From Loxodes magnus (Eukaryota; Ciliophora; Karyorelictea; Loxodida; Loxodidae), in contig CAMPDV010000059.1 of assembly GCA_946699065.1 (NCBI GenBank), forward strand, positions 434,001 through 498,000: a stretch of 64,000 nucleotides of DNA, given 5' to 3'. The position numbers and the translations under genes are program-made. The notes below the pieces were generated by a model that was given only the letters and a program-made list of their open reading frames with translations, was not told the DNA's origin and did not search any database. The first letter of the stretch is position 1; every line of letters begins with the position of its first letter. Below, piece after piece: positions 1 through 12,595 of the stretch.

Positions 1-1
1 A

Positions 2-88
2 ATCGTTGCTAGCATCAGTGCTTTTTTCAGTTGCTTATGTCCTTTAACTGTCAAAATTCACTTTGCAAAGATAATGACAAGAGTTTGA
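2..88 (+). CDS. possible 3' end of a gene running in from the left edge
   Basis: The frame starting at base 2 reads through a hydrophobic stretch (IVASISAFFSCL) to MTRV and a TGA at 86-88. It could be the last 28 codons of a plus-strand gene starting outside the window. Another plus frame and one minus frame are also open here, so this is weak. Confidence 0.2.
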   Translation: MVASISAFFSCLCPLTVKIHFAKIMTRV

Positions 89-724
89 GGGAGGACTATA
101 ATTAATAGCAAAAGGAGTATGTTACTTAAAACCAAATTTTATCTATTTAATTTGTAAAAATACCTTCCTTTTGTCTTAAGTTCCTCTATTTAATAATCTA
201 GTTTATTCAGTTCAAGCATTGGCCAATATATTTAAATAGTAATGCTTATTATATTAAACTTAAAGAATAAGTTCAATAATCAAGCTTAATATTTTATAAC
301 TTAATCCAAATATTTCTGCATGACTTATACTTAAGCCTTTCTTTTTCTTCACTGAAGCATAAAATATTCTATTTAATATATAAAAAAAGAAAGTTAGCAT
401 CATTTTATCCTTTAGATAGCTAGCTTCAAATAAATTAAGACTTTCGTTAAATAACTTTTACGTATTTTAATATTAATATTTAACTAACATTGTTATCTCA
501 TCTACTTAAATTAAATTACTTGTTAAATTAACATAATCACTCTTAATACTTTTAAGTATATCCCTTTATATTGTATCGTCCTTTTTCTTTTTCAGTAACT
601 GAATATATAGCTAATTTTTTCTGTTTAGAGTTATGAAGGATATTAAAAGAATTGAGAGTTATGTAGTTGGAAGTTGTTGTTATTAAATTAATAAAAGGCA
701 TACAAGTCTATAATACAAATGCTT
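89..724. other. A+T-rich spacer, no supported gene
   Basis: About 640 nt of strongly A+T-rich sequence. Frames are open only because TAA/TAG are sense codons. The translations are I/L/N/K-rich with almost no acidic residues, Gly or Pro, so nothing is called. It should contain the 3' flank of the small gene that ends at 725. Confidence 0.5.
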
Positions 725-1105
725 TCAATAAATACTGCACGCATAGCAACAGCAAGCTGCTTTTGTACCATTTTCAGAGTTGTAATCTTTATAACTCTCT
801 ACTTCATGAATTACGCATAAGTCTGAGTTTTCTTCATCTGCAAATCTCACTCTTTTCTTTTTTGGTGGGTCTTGAGCAAGTGTAGTTTATCTGCTGATTT
901 TATTGGCAGGAGTAGTTATTGAATTGTTTACAAATGAGGAATTTTTACCAGTATTTTCTTTACTATTATTCTCAATACTCATAGGCTGTATATGAATTCT
1001 ACGAAAACTGGTTTGCTATTTAGTTTATGGTTCAGATTTTTCAAGCTCTTTTATTTTTAAAATAGAATTATCCTTCATCTGTTTATACTCTAAACTTTCA
1101 TTCAT
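725..1105 (-). CDS. small ciliate-type protein with RVxF motif and Cys cluster at the C-terminus
   Basis: A 126-residue protein starting at MNESLEYKQ and ending at a TGA after CSIY. The first half is polar (Lys/Ser/Asn/Gln). Near residue 86 is PKKKRVRFADEE, a basic stretch carrying RVRF, which fits the RVxF docking motif for protein phosphatase 1. It is followed by HEVESYKDYNSENG and a terminal cysteine cluster (ACCCYACSIY) that could be palmitoylated. The combination of a K/RVxF(A/S)DE motif, an ESYKxYN motif and terminal CC residues resembles a family of short ciliate proteins of unknown role (from memory, not searched). The start is the first ATG after a Trp/Phe-rich, non-coding-looking stretch. 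No TGA occurs internally. A membrane-tethered phosphatase regulator is a guess. Confidence 0.6.
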
Positions 1106-2511
1106 TTAATTAAAATTTATAAAGAAGCAAGACCAGCCTAATAAAATTTAGTATTTTGGGTTTTTATATTAAAATACTTTAGATTAATGATTTTACGTCT
1201 CTTCAAAACTCAATTTCTACTACTTTTCCAGTACTATTATCCTTTACTTACCTACCTTAATTATATCTTCTTTACTTAATAAGCCTGATTATTTTCGCTA
1301 TTGTTATTATACTGATCTAGTTTTTTGAATAAGTTTATGTTATTATGTTTATAGAGCTATATGAATCAAAGTAATATACTTGAAAAATACTACATACTTA
1401 AAAGCTTATTATAGATAGTTTCCACTTTTTAGATATCATCAAGATGCAATCCCTATTTGATTGATACTTTATTTCATATACTAACTTGTAATCTCTATTA
1501 TACTTTTGGTCCTTCTAGATCAATTGTTGATATTAAGCTTCTTTTTTATCATCTAATGATTTTTCCTTATTCTAGAGTATTTAGTATTTTATAATACTTA
1601 AGACTCTTTACCTTTAAGAAGACTAGAGTCTTTAATAACTAGAGAATACATTCTTAGAGTAGCTTACAACTTTTCATATAGCAAAATGTAATTAAATTAC
1701 TCACTAGTTGAATATCAAGCTAATATAGATAATATTATATCTTTAAATCATTTTATAACTAAAAAGGATATTTACTTATCTTGCAATTTCTCTATTATTT
1801 AATCTATTTAGTCTGAGTATTAAGTAACTAGTAAATAATAGATTGACTGAATATAACTAATATTTTTGGATACTTTCATATAATTTCCTTTGATAAGGAA
1901 GTCTTGCTTTATTACTGTTTTGGTCTTATTGTATGTTTTGTTGTTAGCTGACTATACGTATTTGTGATGCTATACAATCCCCTTATTTATTTATTATAAC
2001 TAATTTTAGAATCTTAACTTAACTAAGTTGTATATATCTCATCTACTTATCTTCTCAAATTTTCTTTAAACTATTTCAACTATAAAGCTTTAGTTCTAAT
2101 GATGCTTATTAATTCAATTATAGAGTTCTTAAAGTTTTGATAATAAAGATTCTAATAGTTATGTTTACAATAAGCTTTTGAAATACAAGTATTTTATTCA
2201 AAATACTTAAACCAACTAGCAGCAATTACTTAATGCCTTTCTTTTTTATTTCATTTAAATAGATTTTAAGCTAAGGTCTATGCTGTTTATTTCAGCTCTT
2301 AACTCATACATTCTTCTTTGTTTGCTTTAATTATAAGCAATGGTAGAAGTAATCAGTTAGAGAAGGCCTAATAACTAAAAGGATTAGATTTTTATAGTAA
2401 AGTATCAAAGCAGGTAGAGATTACAAGATATTGAAATATAAGTTAGGGAGTATGAAATAAGAAGGTTGAAATGAGTGTAAAATAAAATAAAAGTTTATAT
2501 ATTTAATTTAA
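1106..2511. other. intergenic stretch with ambiguous open frames
   Basis: Minus-strand frames here are long and open (for example from an ATG at 2311 down to about 1210, with one frame change), and parts look protein-like. But in-frame TGA occurs about as often as chance predicts for this base composition, and acidic residues, Gly and Pro are scarce. I do not call a gene. The right end must hold the 5' flank of the zinc-finger gene. Confidence 0.4.
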
Positions 2512-3501
2512 ATGAACTCTAACGAACTTGCACTATTCACTCTTCTTAATGGATATCAAGCTGCAAACGATTTCTTGAAGATCCCTTAGTAAGACATTGA
2601 TATTAACTAGCTAAAATTTGGCTAAAACTTCTTTAAATGAATCGCTAATATAATGATCGAACTTAGTGAAGAATATGGACTTATTGTCCTATGCTAGTAA
2701 TCACAGCTGCCTTTGAATGTCCTTTAAAATACGATAGCTTTTTAAAGATTTGTCCAAAGTAAAACTGAAAATAAAGGTAAATCGAATGAAAATGAAGATA
2801 AGGGGGTAAAATAGAACTCATTAAAGAAGAAGTAGAAAGGTAAAAGTAAGCTTCCAAAGTAAAAAAATTAAGATAAAAATGACTAAAGTTAGGATAACGA
2901 AGAAAACACTGCAAATAGCAATGAAGTAGACTAACAAAATGCAAAATTGCCAAGTAAAAAAAATCCAACCAAGCGAAAAGCAAATGGGAAGTCAAAAAGT
3001 TAACAAAACGAAGAGTCTTATAAATAGTTAAACGAATCTAACGATCTACAAAATGAGGATTAATAGGATGAAGAAAATTAAGACAATAAAGAAGAAAAAA
3101 ATACTAAATAAGAAAATAAAAAACTAAATGGTATAAAATCAGATTAAGTTAAAGTAAGGATAATTCAAAAAGAAGTGAGCTTACCATCGAAAAAATTAAG
3201 TTATGCAGATGAGTATAAATGACTCTAATTTGAAATGCAAAATAATTCATTCATAGGTGCAAAATGTAAATTTTGTACTTCAAAGTCAAATATAAAGCGC
3301 GTTAAAAGATAAAATTTGCAACTTCACTAAAGTTCACAAAGACACAAGAAGATGGCTAACTTATATAATGAACAGAATAAAATTGATTTGCAAAACATTT
3401 TTGAATGTCGAATCTATGGATGCTTTGAAGCATTTGAAAAGGAGGAGATAAGACTAAATCATGAAATAAAGGACCATGGAGTTAAAAATGTTACGGAATG
3501 A
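2512..3501 (+). CDS. C2H2-type zinc-finger protein
   Basis: Reads 329 codons from MNSNELALFTLLNGYQ to TGA at 3499-3501, with one internal TGA read as Trp. The first 80 residues are mixed hydrophobic/polar. Residues about 85-225 are a low-complexity Lys/Gln/Asn/Glu linker with basic clusters (KKKQKGKSK, KKNPTKRKANGKSK), probably disordered and nuclear. The C-terminus has two finger-like units: CKFC followed by HQSSQRH, and CRIYGC followed by HEIKDH. The second fits a C-x4-C...H-x4-H finger. A 22-nt candidate intron at 3481-3502 would skip this stop and join a further open frame to TGA 3878-3880. That extension is uncertain. A nucleic-acid binding role is inferred. Confidence 0.65.
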
Positions 3502-4068
3502 GAATCATCTAATTTCTTTAATTAATTTTAATATTTTCTTTCATATTTATCATCATAATAAATCTAATCATATATAACATTATTATAATTAAGCTAGAAA
3601 TTTAGCTGTTGGATATAAAACTTTAAAATAAGTCAATAAAAGTGACGAATAATTATATTTCACTTTTGATATAAATTTCTAAAAATAAAAATAGAAAAAT
3701 AATTTAATTAAGCTTAAAAAATATTTGGAATTGTATTAAATAGAAATTCTTGTAATTAAGAAAAGTATTAATTAATGGAAATTCGTATATTTAAAACCTC
3801 TTAAATCAAGCAATAAATCTTCAATCAAAGTTAAATTATAATTTCTTTTGCCAATACAGGCTAAATTTATTTAGGTTTGAGTACTTATTCCTTATTTACT
3901 TAGTTATTTAATAGTCTTGATTTTATAGAAAACCAAATGTATGTTGAACAAAAAGTTCGTATGTGAATGCAAATATATAAATAAAAGTATTTATTCTTTA
4001 TTAAAAGAAAACTAATTAAAGTAACAAATTGCTTAATTAATAGAATTGAAGGTTTTTTCAATTATTTG
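3502..4068. other. A+T-rich spacer between two gene 3' ends
   Basis: The zinc-finger gene and the kinesin gene converge here. A plus-strand frame stays open to TGA 3878-3880 and could be a second exon of the zinc-finger gene, joined through a 22-nt GT-AG interval at 3481-3502. Otherwise I see nothing. Confidence 0.4.
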
Positions 4069-7000
4069 TCATTGAAATTTGTAATCTGATTTATCAAGGC
4101 TAGAGCAAATACTTTGATCGTTATTTTCTCCAAGTGGTTAGTCAATTTAAATTTTTTCAAATTCTATTTTTCCTCTTGGACTTGTAGATTAGAAGCTCTA
4201 TTTTTCAGAGGTATCAAGTTCATGTGCAAGAAATGTTCTGTCATTTTCTGATTGAGAAATATCAACAAAAGGATTCCTTTCCAGATTTTTATGTTTATCT
4301 ATTTCTGAAACAAAATTGACAGCTTTCTGTTCAATTTCATAGCACTTGTTATCCTAAGTTATTATACTTTTACAGAAGGGTAAGCTGCTAGTTTCAAAAG
4401 ATAGTACTTTCTAGAAAGGTTAAATGCTTTTACTTTGCTGTATAAGGCTCTATTCTTAATTTTACATATGCACTACTTAGCTCATTCACTAAGAAAGAAG
4501 CTCATGCAGCTTTACTATTTACTTTTGCTTCCTTTTTAGCTCATTTGCGTTTAATCTCTTTATTTTCCTAAAATGTTATATTCAGTTTTAATTACTTTAG
4601 TTCAATGAATTTTCAAACTTTTACGAAACTTAATTAAAAGCATGCTCCAGAATCTTTAATTACTACTAACTATTTGTAAGCTCCTAAAATAAAAAAATGT
4701 TACTGTTGATAATCTCATGTTTTTAGCAACTTAGAGCATAAGTTGAACTTCATTAGCGTCCATTTCAGATAAACTAACTAAAGTTTTGCTCTTAAGTAAA
4801 GGTTTAGGATTCTGGTCTGTATCTATTTATGCAATAGGTTCAGGTTCTGAGTTTTTGTGCATTCAAGACTGATTGGATATATTTAAAAACTAATTATTTT
4901 AATTTTCTTGATGTTCTTGTACTTGAAAATACCTTTACTTAGTCTATTCCTTTTGTAGACTTTCCATTATATTGATACTAAAGGATTACTAAAAACTTTG
5001 ATTTTTCTAAGATAAAGTACTTAAGGGAGTTTACTCACCATTAAGATAAAAGATTTGCTTTTTATTCAACTAATTTCCTTGGAAGTTCATATTCTTAGTC
5101 TTTATTATAATAGGAGAATAGTTTTGATTATTTATACTCTAGTTCTGACTTGAAAGCTACTCTCTTGAAATTTTTTTAATCATTCTAAATTACTTTGGTA
5201 ATGGAGTTTATTGATTTTAAGGCTTTTTGTGAATTAACTTTTTTTCAATCTTTAACCTTTTGAAATTATCTATCATATGAGACATTCTTTTATACTGCTA
5301 GCTAAGATTTTAAATAGTTAACTCTAGTTCTTTTATTGTCCTTTTCAATCCTGATACTTCAAGGTTTTTGATATTTAGCAAAAATTTTACATTTTCATAC
5401 CGCCAAGACATTGCATATAATATGTGAATAAGTTGAGAATTATGTAGAGCTGCTTCTTATAACTGCTGTCTATGCTTGTATCTTAGGAATTCTAAACTTA
5501 TTCCCAATTCAGTTTCTTATTCTAATAAAGCATCATAACTTTCTTGTGTCTTTATACTCGAGGTTTATGCTAAATCATCCACATTAAGACTAAAAATTTA
5601 TTCATTCTCTTTTAAAGCTTCTGATATTTGCAAGCATTTCTACTGAGCTATCGTAAAGCAGGAAAGAGAAATCTCTTCAATACCGCTTAGATTTTAAGCC
5701 TTCGAAGCAACCAGTTTTTAAACCTCGATATCATGGTCATTTAAAATGGAAGTTAACTTCTCAACTTGACTAAGATACTATTTTTGAGACTACTTTAGAA
5801 TAGAATTATTCTCTTATTCTTTATTATAGTTAACATGCATTTCTTCGTATTCAGTTTATAACTTCAAGCACTTATTTTCTGCTTCTATTAGCTTAAGTTT
5901 TAGTTTTTCTATTTTTTCTGCTTGTTCCCCTTTCTCATTTTTAAGCTCAATAACTTCATTTTCTAAAGCAGTGTTTTCACTTTTTAAATTAGTAATTTAC
6001 ATATCTAGCATTTCTTTTTACTGTGAAAGGTCAAATGGATTATTCTTAGAATCGCTTTTCAACTAAATAAGTTTTGGGGAATCTAATTCAGTTTAGTTTT
6101 ATTCTGTTTCTTAGGAAAAGGATTTTTCAAGTAAAAAGGAACCTTCTAAGTTCTAAAAAGTTTTAGATTAAGGTAAAAGAAGTAAATCCGAAATTGATTG
6201 CTTCATAGGATTTTATTGATTGATGTCAATTAGTTGTGTAGAGACGTTCCTTTATAAATTCCTTTTCTCTAATTACTATCATTCTCCTTCTTGACTAAGA
6301 ATGGACTTCATCAGTTGTTTTTATTACTCAGGATTCAAATCAAGTTTTTGAGTTAATAGAATCACTTTTTGTTTTTCCTTTTCTAGTTCCAGTTTTAATT
6401 ACTCTATTATTTTTTGATAGTAGGCTGGAGATCTTTTTATATTTGCTCTAGGCTTGTTTTTTATGCTTTTCGCACGCTAGGCAAATTTTAAAGTTGTTAT
6501 TGTTTCTTCGAAATTATGTGGATGAGGTGAGCATGCAACGATCAAACTTGTTTTGAAATTTCCTCCTAAAGATTGCTATAAAAGTCTTGTTAATTTTGAG
6601 TCTCTATAAGGAATATGCTCTTAGTTAGTTGTTAACGCATGGATTACATTTCCTAAAGCTGATAAGCTTAAGTTAATTTTTTTGGCTTCTTCTAGATTTT
6701 CTCCTTACACTTTAGACTTAGATACTTTTTCACTTCCTGCTAAATCTACCAAGTTTAGCATGCCTTTCTTTTCTGATCCATTTGGTAATTTTTACTATAC
6801 CTCCAAAATAAAAAGGGAATGACTTCTTGAAGATTGCTTATTCATCCCTGTAGCTGCAACAATTCTATTGTTATTTCCAATTTCAATTCACTAAAACATT
6901 TCTTCAGCATTTATAACGCAATTGACTGTAAGTCCTTCAACGTAGATTCCTCGATGTGGTGAATCTTTAATTTTGAGTTCGTTTTCATCAGGAGCAAATA

Positions 7001-7913
7001 AATCTCTTAATTACTCTCTATAGATTTCGAGCATGGAACAACTTAGTGTAAAATCAATTTCTATTTAACTGTTTTTTATTTTTTCAAAAATAGAATGAAC
7101 TGCTCTAGGGATAACTCCTTGAAGTTCCTCATCATAAATGTTTGGTCCCATCATAGTATGGGTTTTTCCAGCACCAGTTTGACCATAAGCAAAAATAGTT
7201 CCATTAAAACCGCTCATAATATCGTTAATAGTTGCTTCACCTAAATAATTAAAAATATCGCTTTGTCTACTTTCCATTGGAAACACTTGATCCAGTGTAA
7301 AGGTTTATGAAATTCCATCCAGAATAACATCAACACTGTTTTTGAATGGAAATTCAAGTTTGCAGTTAGTTTCTATTTATAATTGTCTTTCAAGCTCATT
7401 CATAGGTCTAAATCTCGCAACTACTTTAGTATTTCCTCTTGAATCTTCAAAGATTTTCTCACCAGTCTTTTACAAAAGTTTAGATACATTTATTATTTCA
7501 CTATTTTTCCTAGAATTAGAAGCTGTAAAAGATTGTCTCAACTTTATCATTTCATTTTATTTTTAGTCTATTTAGGTATCTATATCTGGCGATAGATCCA
7601 ATTAAGGATTTTCATTAATTTAAATCTCGTATTTCGGATTTCTACTTTACATCTTTACTGTTAGATGAGTTTTTTTAGTAGAAGGAGAAAGTAGAGATCT
7701 AGTCTATTCTTTTGGAAGAATAATTTCTGATTTTTATTTCTTCAAAGGGATTGCAGAACTTAATTAAGGTTTAAGCGTTAATTTTGGAACTTTTTCTTCC
7801 GTTGGAGTTGAAATTTCTTTAGAGAGATTCGAAGTAGTTAAAAAAATCATTTAATCTAGCTCTTACTAGTCTTTTGATGGCTTCTTATTAAGTTTCTTCG
7901 ATTAACCTTTCAT
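4069..7913 (-). CDS. kinesin heavy chain-like motor protein
   Basis: 1274 residues after removing one 20-nt intron (4684-4703). An N-terminal extension of about 150 residues precedes the motor. The motor core has KVVARFRPMNE, the P-loop GQTGAGKT near residue 241, switch I NKQSSRSH near 361 and switch II LVDLAGSE near 389, then INLSLSALGNVIHAL and HIPYRDSKLTRLLQ. The motor lies N-terminal to the stalk, so plus-end-directed movement along microtubules is expected. The stalk is coiled coil (for example NEVIELKNEKGEQAEKIEKL), then a polar Ser/Gln-rich tail to KFQ and TGA. TGA within the motor (MFQWIEIGN) encodes Trp. The subfamily is not certain: the core resembles kinesin-1/-3-type N-kinesins but no cargo-binding tail is recognisable. 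Confidence 0.93.
4684..4703 (-). other. 20-nt spliceosomal intron in the kinesin gene
   Basis: Begins GTAACA and ends ATTTTAG. Without removal the frame drifts into a Phe/Tyr-rich run. With removal, ...RLST joins ELTNSQQQLKILEHAF and stays open for another 205 codons of acidic, clearly coding sequence to the TGA at 4069. Confidence 0.85.
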
Positions 7914-8829
7914 TTAAGAATAAATTTAAAGTTAAACAGATTTTTAATAAAATGCTATTACCAAATAATTAAGCCACCATTAACAATTACTCCCTTTTAG
8001 TTAATCACTCTGCTCAATATTTCAACTGATTCTACTAACACAACCTAGTATATTATCACAGTTATATAATAACTAGTAATTGACTGTTATAACTAGATGT
8101 AAGAGTTTACATGAATGTTAAAAGGGAGTATTTTAACCAATAATGTATAAATTCTTTACAGCCTTGATAATTTGTAGCTTTATTTTGATATAAAGGTTAA
8201 CTAGATAGTAAGCTAATTTCTATTTAATTGTTATGTCCATTTAATTAAATTATCCTTAACCCTTGATTGCTATAATTGCTTATATGAGACTTAAGTTTAA
8301 TTTTGAGATATTCCTACAGTTTACAAAAAGCCAATTCTCTAGCTCCTTCTAGTAGCGAAATTTTTTGAATAAAGTAGTTAATTTAAATATCCTTAGGTAA
8401 GTGTAAAAAGCAAACTAAGGAATAAGTTTATAATGGCTAGCTTACTAAAGCTATTTTACTATAATTAAAGTGTATATTATAGTTTCCTATTTGTCTGCTA
8501 TTTATAAAATAGCCTTTAAAAGGAATTGGATTTACTTTATTTAAATTAGTTAAGATAAGAGTAAGAACTTATAATATAATCTAATAGCAATCCTTTAATT
8601 TAAGGTTTAACTGGAATATGGAGCAAATATCATTCATTTCCTTAAGTTTAGTTAATTACTTAAATTTAGCATATTTTCAGTTAGTGATTATTCACCATTA
8701 TAATGTATATTACTCAATACACTCTAGCAAATAAACCTATTATATTAAAAAGAGGCTCTTAATTATAAGTTTGCATTAATACTATTCTCAAGGTTCGTAA
8801 ATGATAGTAGCTTTCCTGATTCAGCAAAG
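7914..8829. other. A+T-rich spacer upstream of the kinesin gene
   Basis: Should contain the kinesin promoter on the minus strand. No recognisable protein, RNA gene or repeat was found. Confidence 0.5.
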
Positions 8830-11014
8830 GAAAATTAGGTTATAAAAGAGATATTAATTTGGAAAAGAAGATAAATAGCAAATATAGAGCAAAGTAGTAT
8901 TTAATAATTCCTTTTTAATCATTTATTTGAGATATCTATTAAAGAAATAAGAATCATAGCAGTTTCTATAAGAAGCTATAGGTACACTAATATATTGATA
9001 ATTATACTATAAGATACTATTTAGATAAAGGCTAAATTCTAATTTTAACTGAAATAGAATTTTATAAGAAAACTAGGAAAGTGTAAATAAGTCTAGATTT
9101 TAATTATTTTAAGCATGATAATAAGATTAATTATATTCAACCAAAACAAATAATAAATCTCTCTCATAGCAATTAAATTAAAAGGTGTAGTAACGAAGTT
9201 TGTTCTAATGATGAAGTAATATTAAGTTATACTTTTAAAGCTTAGTATTTATTACAGTTTCTAAAAGGTTTTGTTTTAAATTTGAAAGCTATAGTAAATC
9301 TTGTTAGTAATGATACCCTAAGTTTTAAACTGAAGATTAAAAACTTAATAGTAGAAATTAACATCTATTGGGATTAATTAAGAAGCTAAAAAACCAAAAA
9401 ATCATAATAAATTTATCTCACAATAACATTAAGATACTTGTAAGCTATTGAATAGTATATTGCTATCACCTAATTAGTTTAAAAATAGATATCTAATCTA
9501 AAATACCAAGTAGAGAAATTATACTGAAAAGTAATAAGATATTAAAACTAAAAAGTCTAAAAAATTACTGAATATGATATAATCTAAGCTTTAAATACCA
9601 TCTACATTTAATTATTCAGAAAGAGAAACTAGTATACTTTATAAACTCTAAATTTGGATAAAAACATAAGCAAAATTATTAAGCAAATGCATTTAATTAA
9701 AGTAATCTATGAAGTAAATTCTAAGTTATAAATAACTCTACATAACCAATATAGACAAATAAATTTAAAAAGCAACACAAAATCCTTTAACTCTCCTCAA
9801 TTATAAAAATCTTATTCGCTAGATAGCTTATTTTAAATACCTTTTATAAATACTGTTATTTAGCATTAGGTAAATTATTTCGTTAAATTGCCTTATTTTT
9901 ACAATTATTTTACTAGAGATTAACGAATTAAGATAAAAAGCAGATTTAAATGGGATAATTTAGAGTAAGATAAAGAAAAATCCCAAAAATTAAGCAGCAC
10001 AGAAAGATAGATTTAAAAATAAACATTCGCTATTGAAAATATCTAGTTGATTAAATTTGCCAGTATCTTTATTATTATATTGAGATACTTAGAAAACAGA
10101 AAAAAAAGTTAAAAAATAAGAAGATAGAGAAAGTTAATGAAATACTTACAAGCAACTTGTTGAATAATAAAGAGCTAAAATAAAGCAATGCTTAATCTTA
10201 AATTGGTTTTATTGCTCAATTAAGTAAATTAAAATATATTGGAATGACTAATCAATTTATTAAGCTGTGCTTATTTCAAGCAAATAAATGAAGATACAGA
10301 GTTTGCAGTTTTGAAGAATAATTTAAGCAAATAATAGAACCGGAAAAATCAGAAGAATTTTTCATAGACAGTATATGTAAAATAAAAGGACTTTTTGAAT
10401 TATCTGCAGTCTAAAAACTGAAGATTCTTGAATGATGTTTTGGGAAATAAAAAATAAATAAAATCTAACAAGTCTTCTGTCTTATGAGAGTAAAAGCTGT
10501 AAATATATTTTTAAGAAAAGAAATTATTAGTCATTTTAAAATAAAAATGCATCCTTTTTTAAATAAAATAAGCATGGAGAATAAGATACGAAGTCTAATT
10601 AATCAAATTTATTTTCTAGGATATAAAAATAAAATACAGAAATACTAAATTAAAGCAATACAAAATTAAAATAAGTTAAATATTAAATTATTTAACTTAA
10701 GATATTCTACATGTGTATAGGAAATAAATAGATCAAACTAATTAACAGATTTCGGACGTTTAATGATCAAGTGCTTATACAAATTTCAGTTGCTCATATA
10801 AAAATTTACCTATAATAGAGAACATATTTTGCAATATAAAGATATTAATTATCTAATATTTGAATATAAAAATTGGCAACTATAATTAATCTATTCCGTG
10901 TCAAGCTTAGTGTATTACGCTACTTGCTGAATAAACTAAAATAGTCTAAAGATAATTTGACTTAGTAGATAACAGTATATTGCTAATAAAATTTAAAAGT
11001 ATACATATAAATGA
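8830..11014 (+). CDS. possible hypothetical gene(s), model unresolved
   Basis: One plus frame (positions divisible by 3) is almost free of TGA from about 8830 to 10040 and encodes stretches such as LTEIEFYKKTRKV and DNLEQDKEKSQKLSSTER. A second frame from an ATG at 9950 is readable to TGA 11012-11014, only 48 nt before the kinase start, with a coiled-coil-like segment (KKKLKNKKIEKVNEILT) and PEKSEEFFIDS. They could be two exons of one gene, two genes, or partly spurious. TGA frequency in the second frame is near the chance level, Gly and Pro are scarce, and I found no splice pair that joins the frames cleanly. No family recognised. Confidence 0.25.
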
Positions 11015-11062
11015 ATTTCTTCATTATTTGCAAACATGAGTTAAAAGTAAGTTATTATATAA

Positions 11063-12305
<1,243 letters not shown>

Positions 12306-12595
12306 ATAGCTTGACTTACTTTTTTTTTAAATCTTAACTAGCATACAAAGAATATTCATATATTTTTATAAGTTCATACTTAATTTAATGATATAAATTA
12401 GCAAATATATATAAATAAGCTAGTAATATAAAAAGCAGATAATTTGATTAAGAAGTATCATATTTATATCTTATTTAAAATAGAAAATTAATGTTTTCGG
12501 ATAAATTTAAAAAGTAATCTTATTATCATATCAAATATCACAAGATTAAGTCTATATTCGGATCTTTCGATTTTAAGCTATTTATGCTTAATCTT

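Noticed and set aside
667-885. A standard-code plus-strand open frame over the RVxF/CCC gene
   Set aside because: It is the antisense shadow of the minus-strand gene at 725-1105, which has the recognisable motifs.
1210-2311. Long minus-strand frame starting MYELRAEINSIDLSL
   Set aside because: Protein-like in places, but TGA occurs at the expected random rate, a frame change is needed with no good splice pair, and Gly/Pro/acidic residues are scarce.
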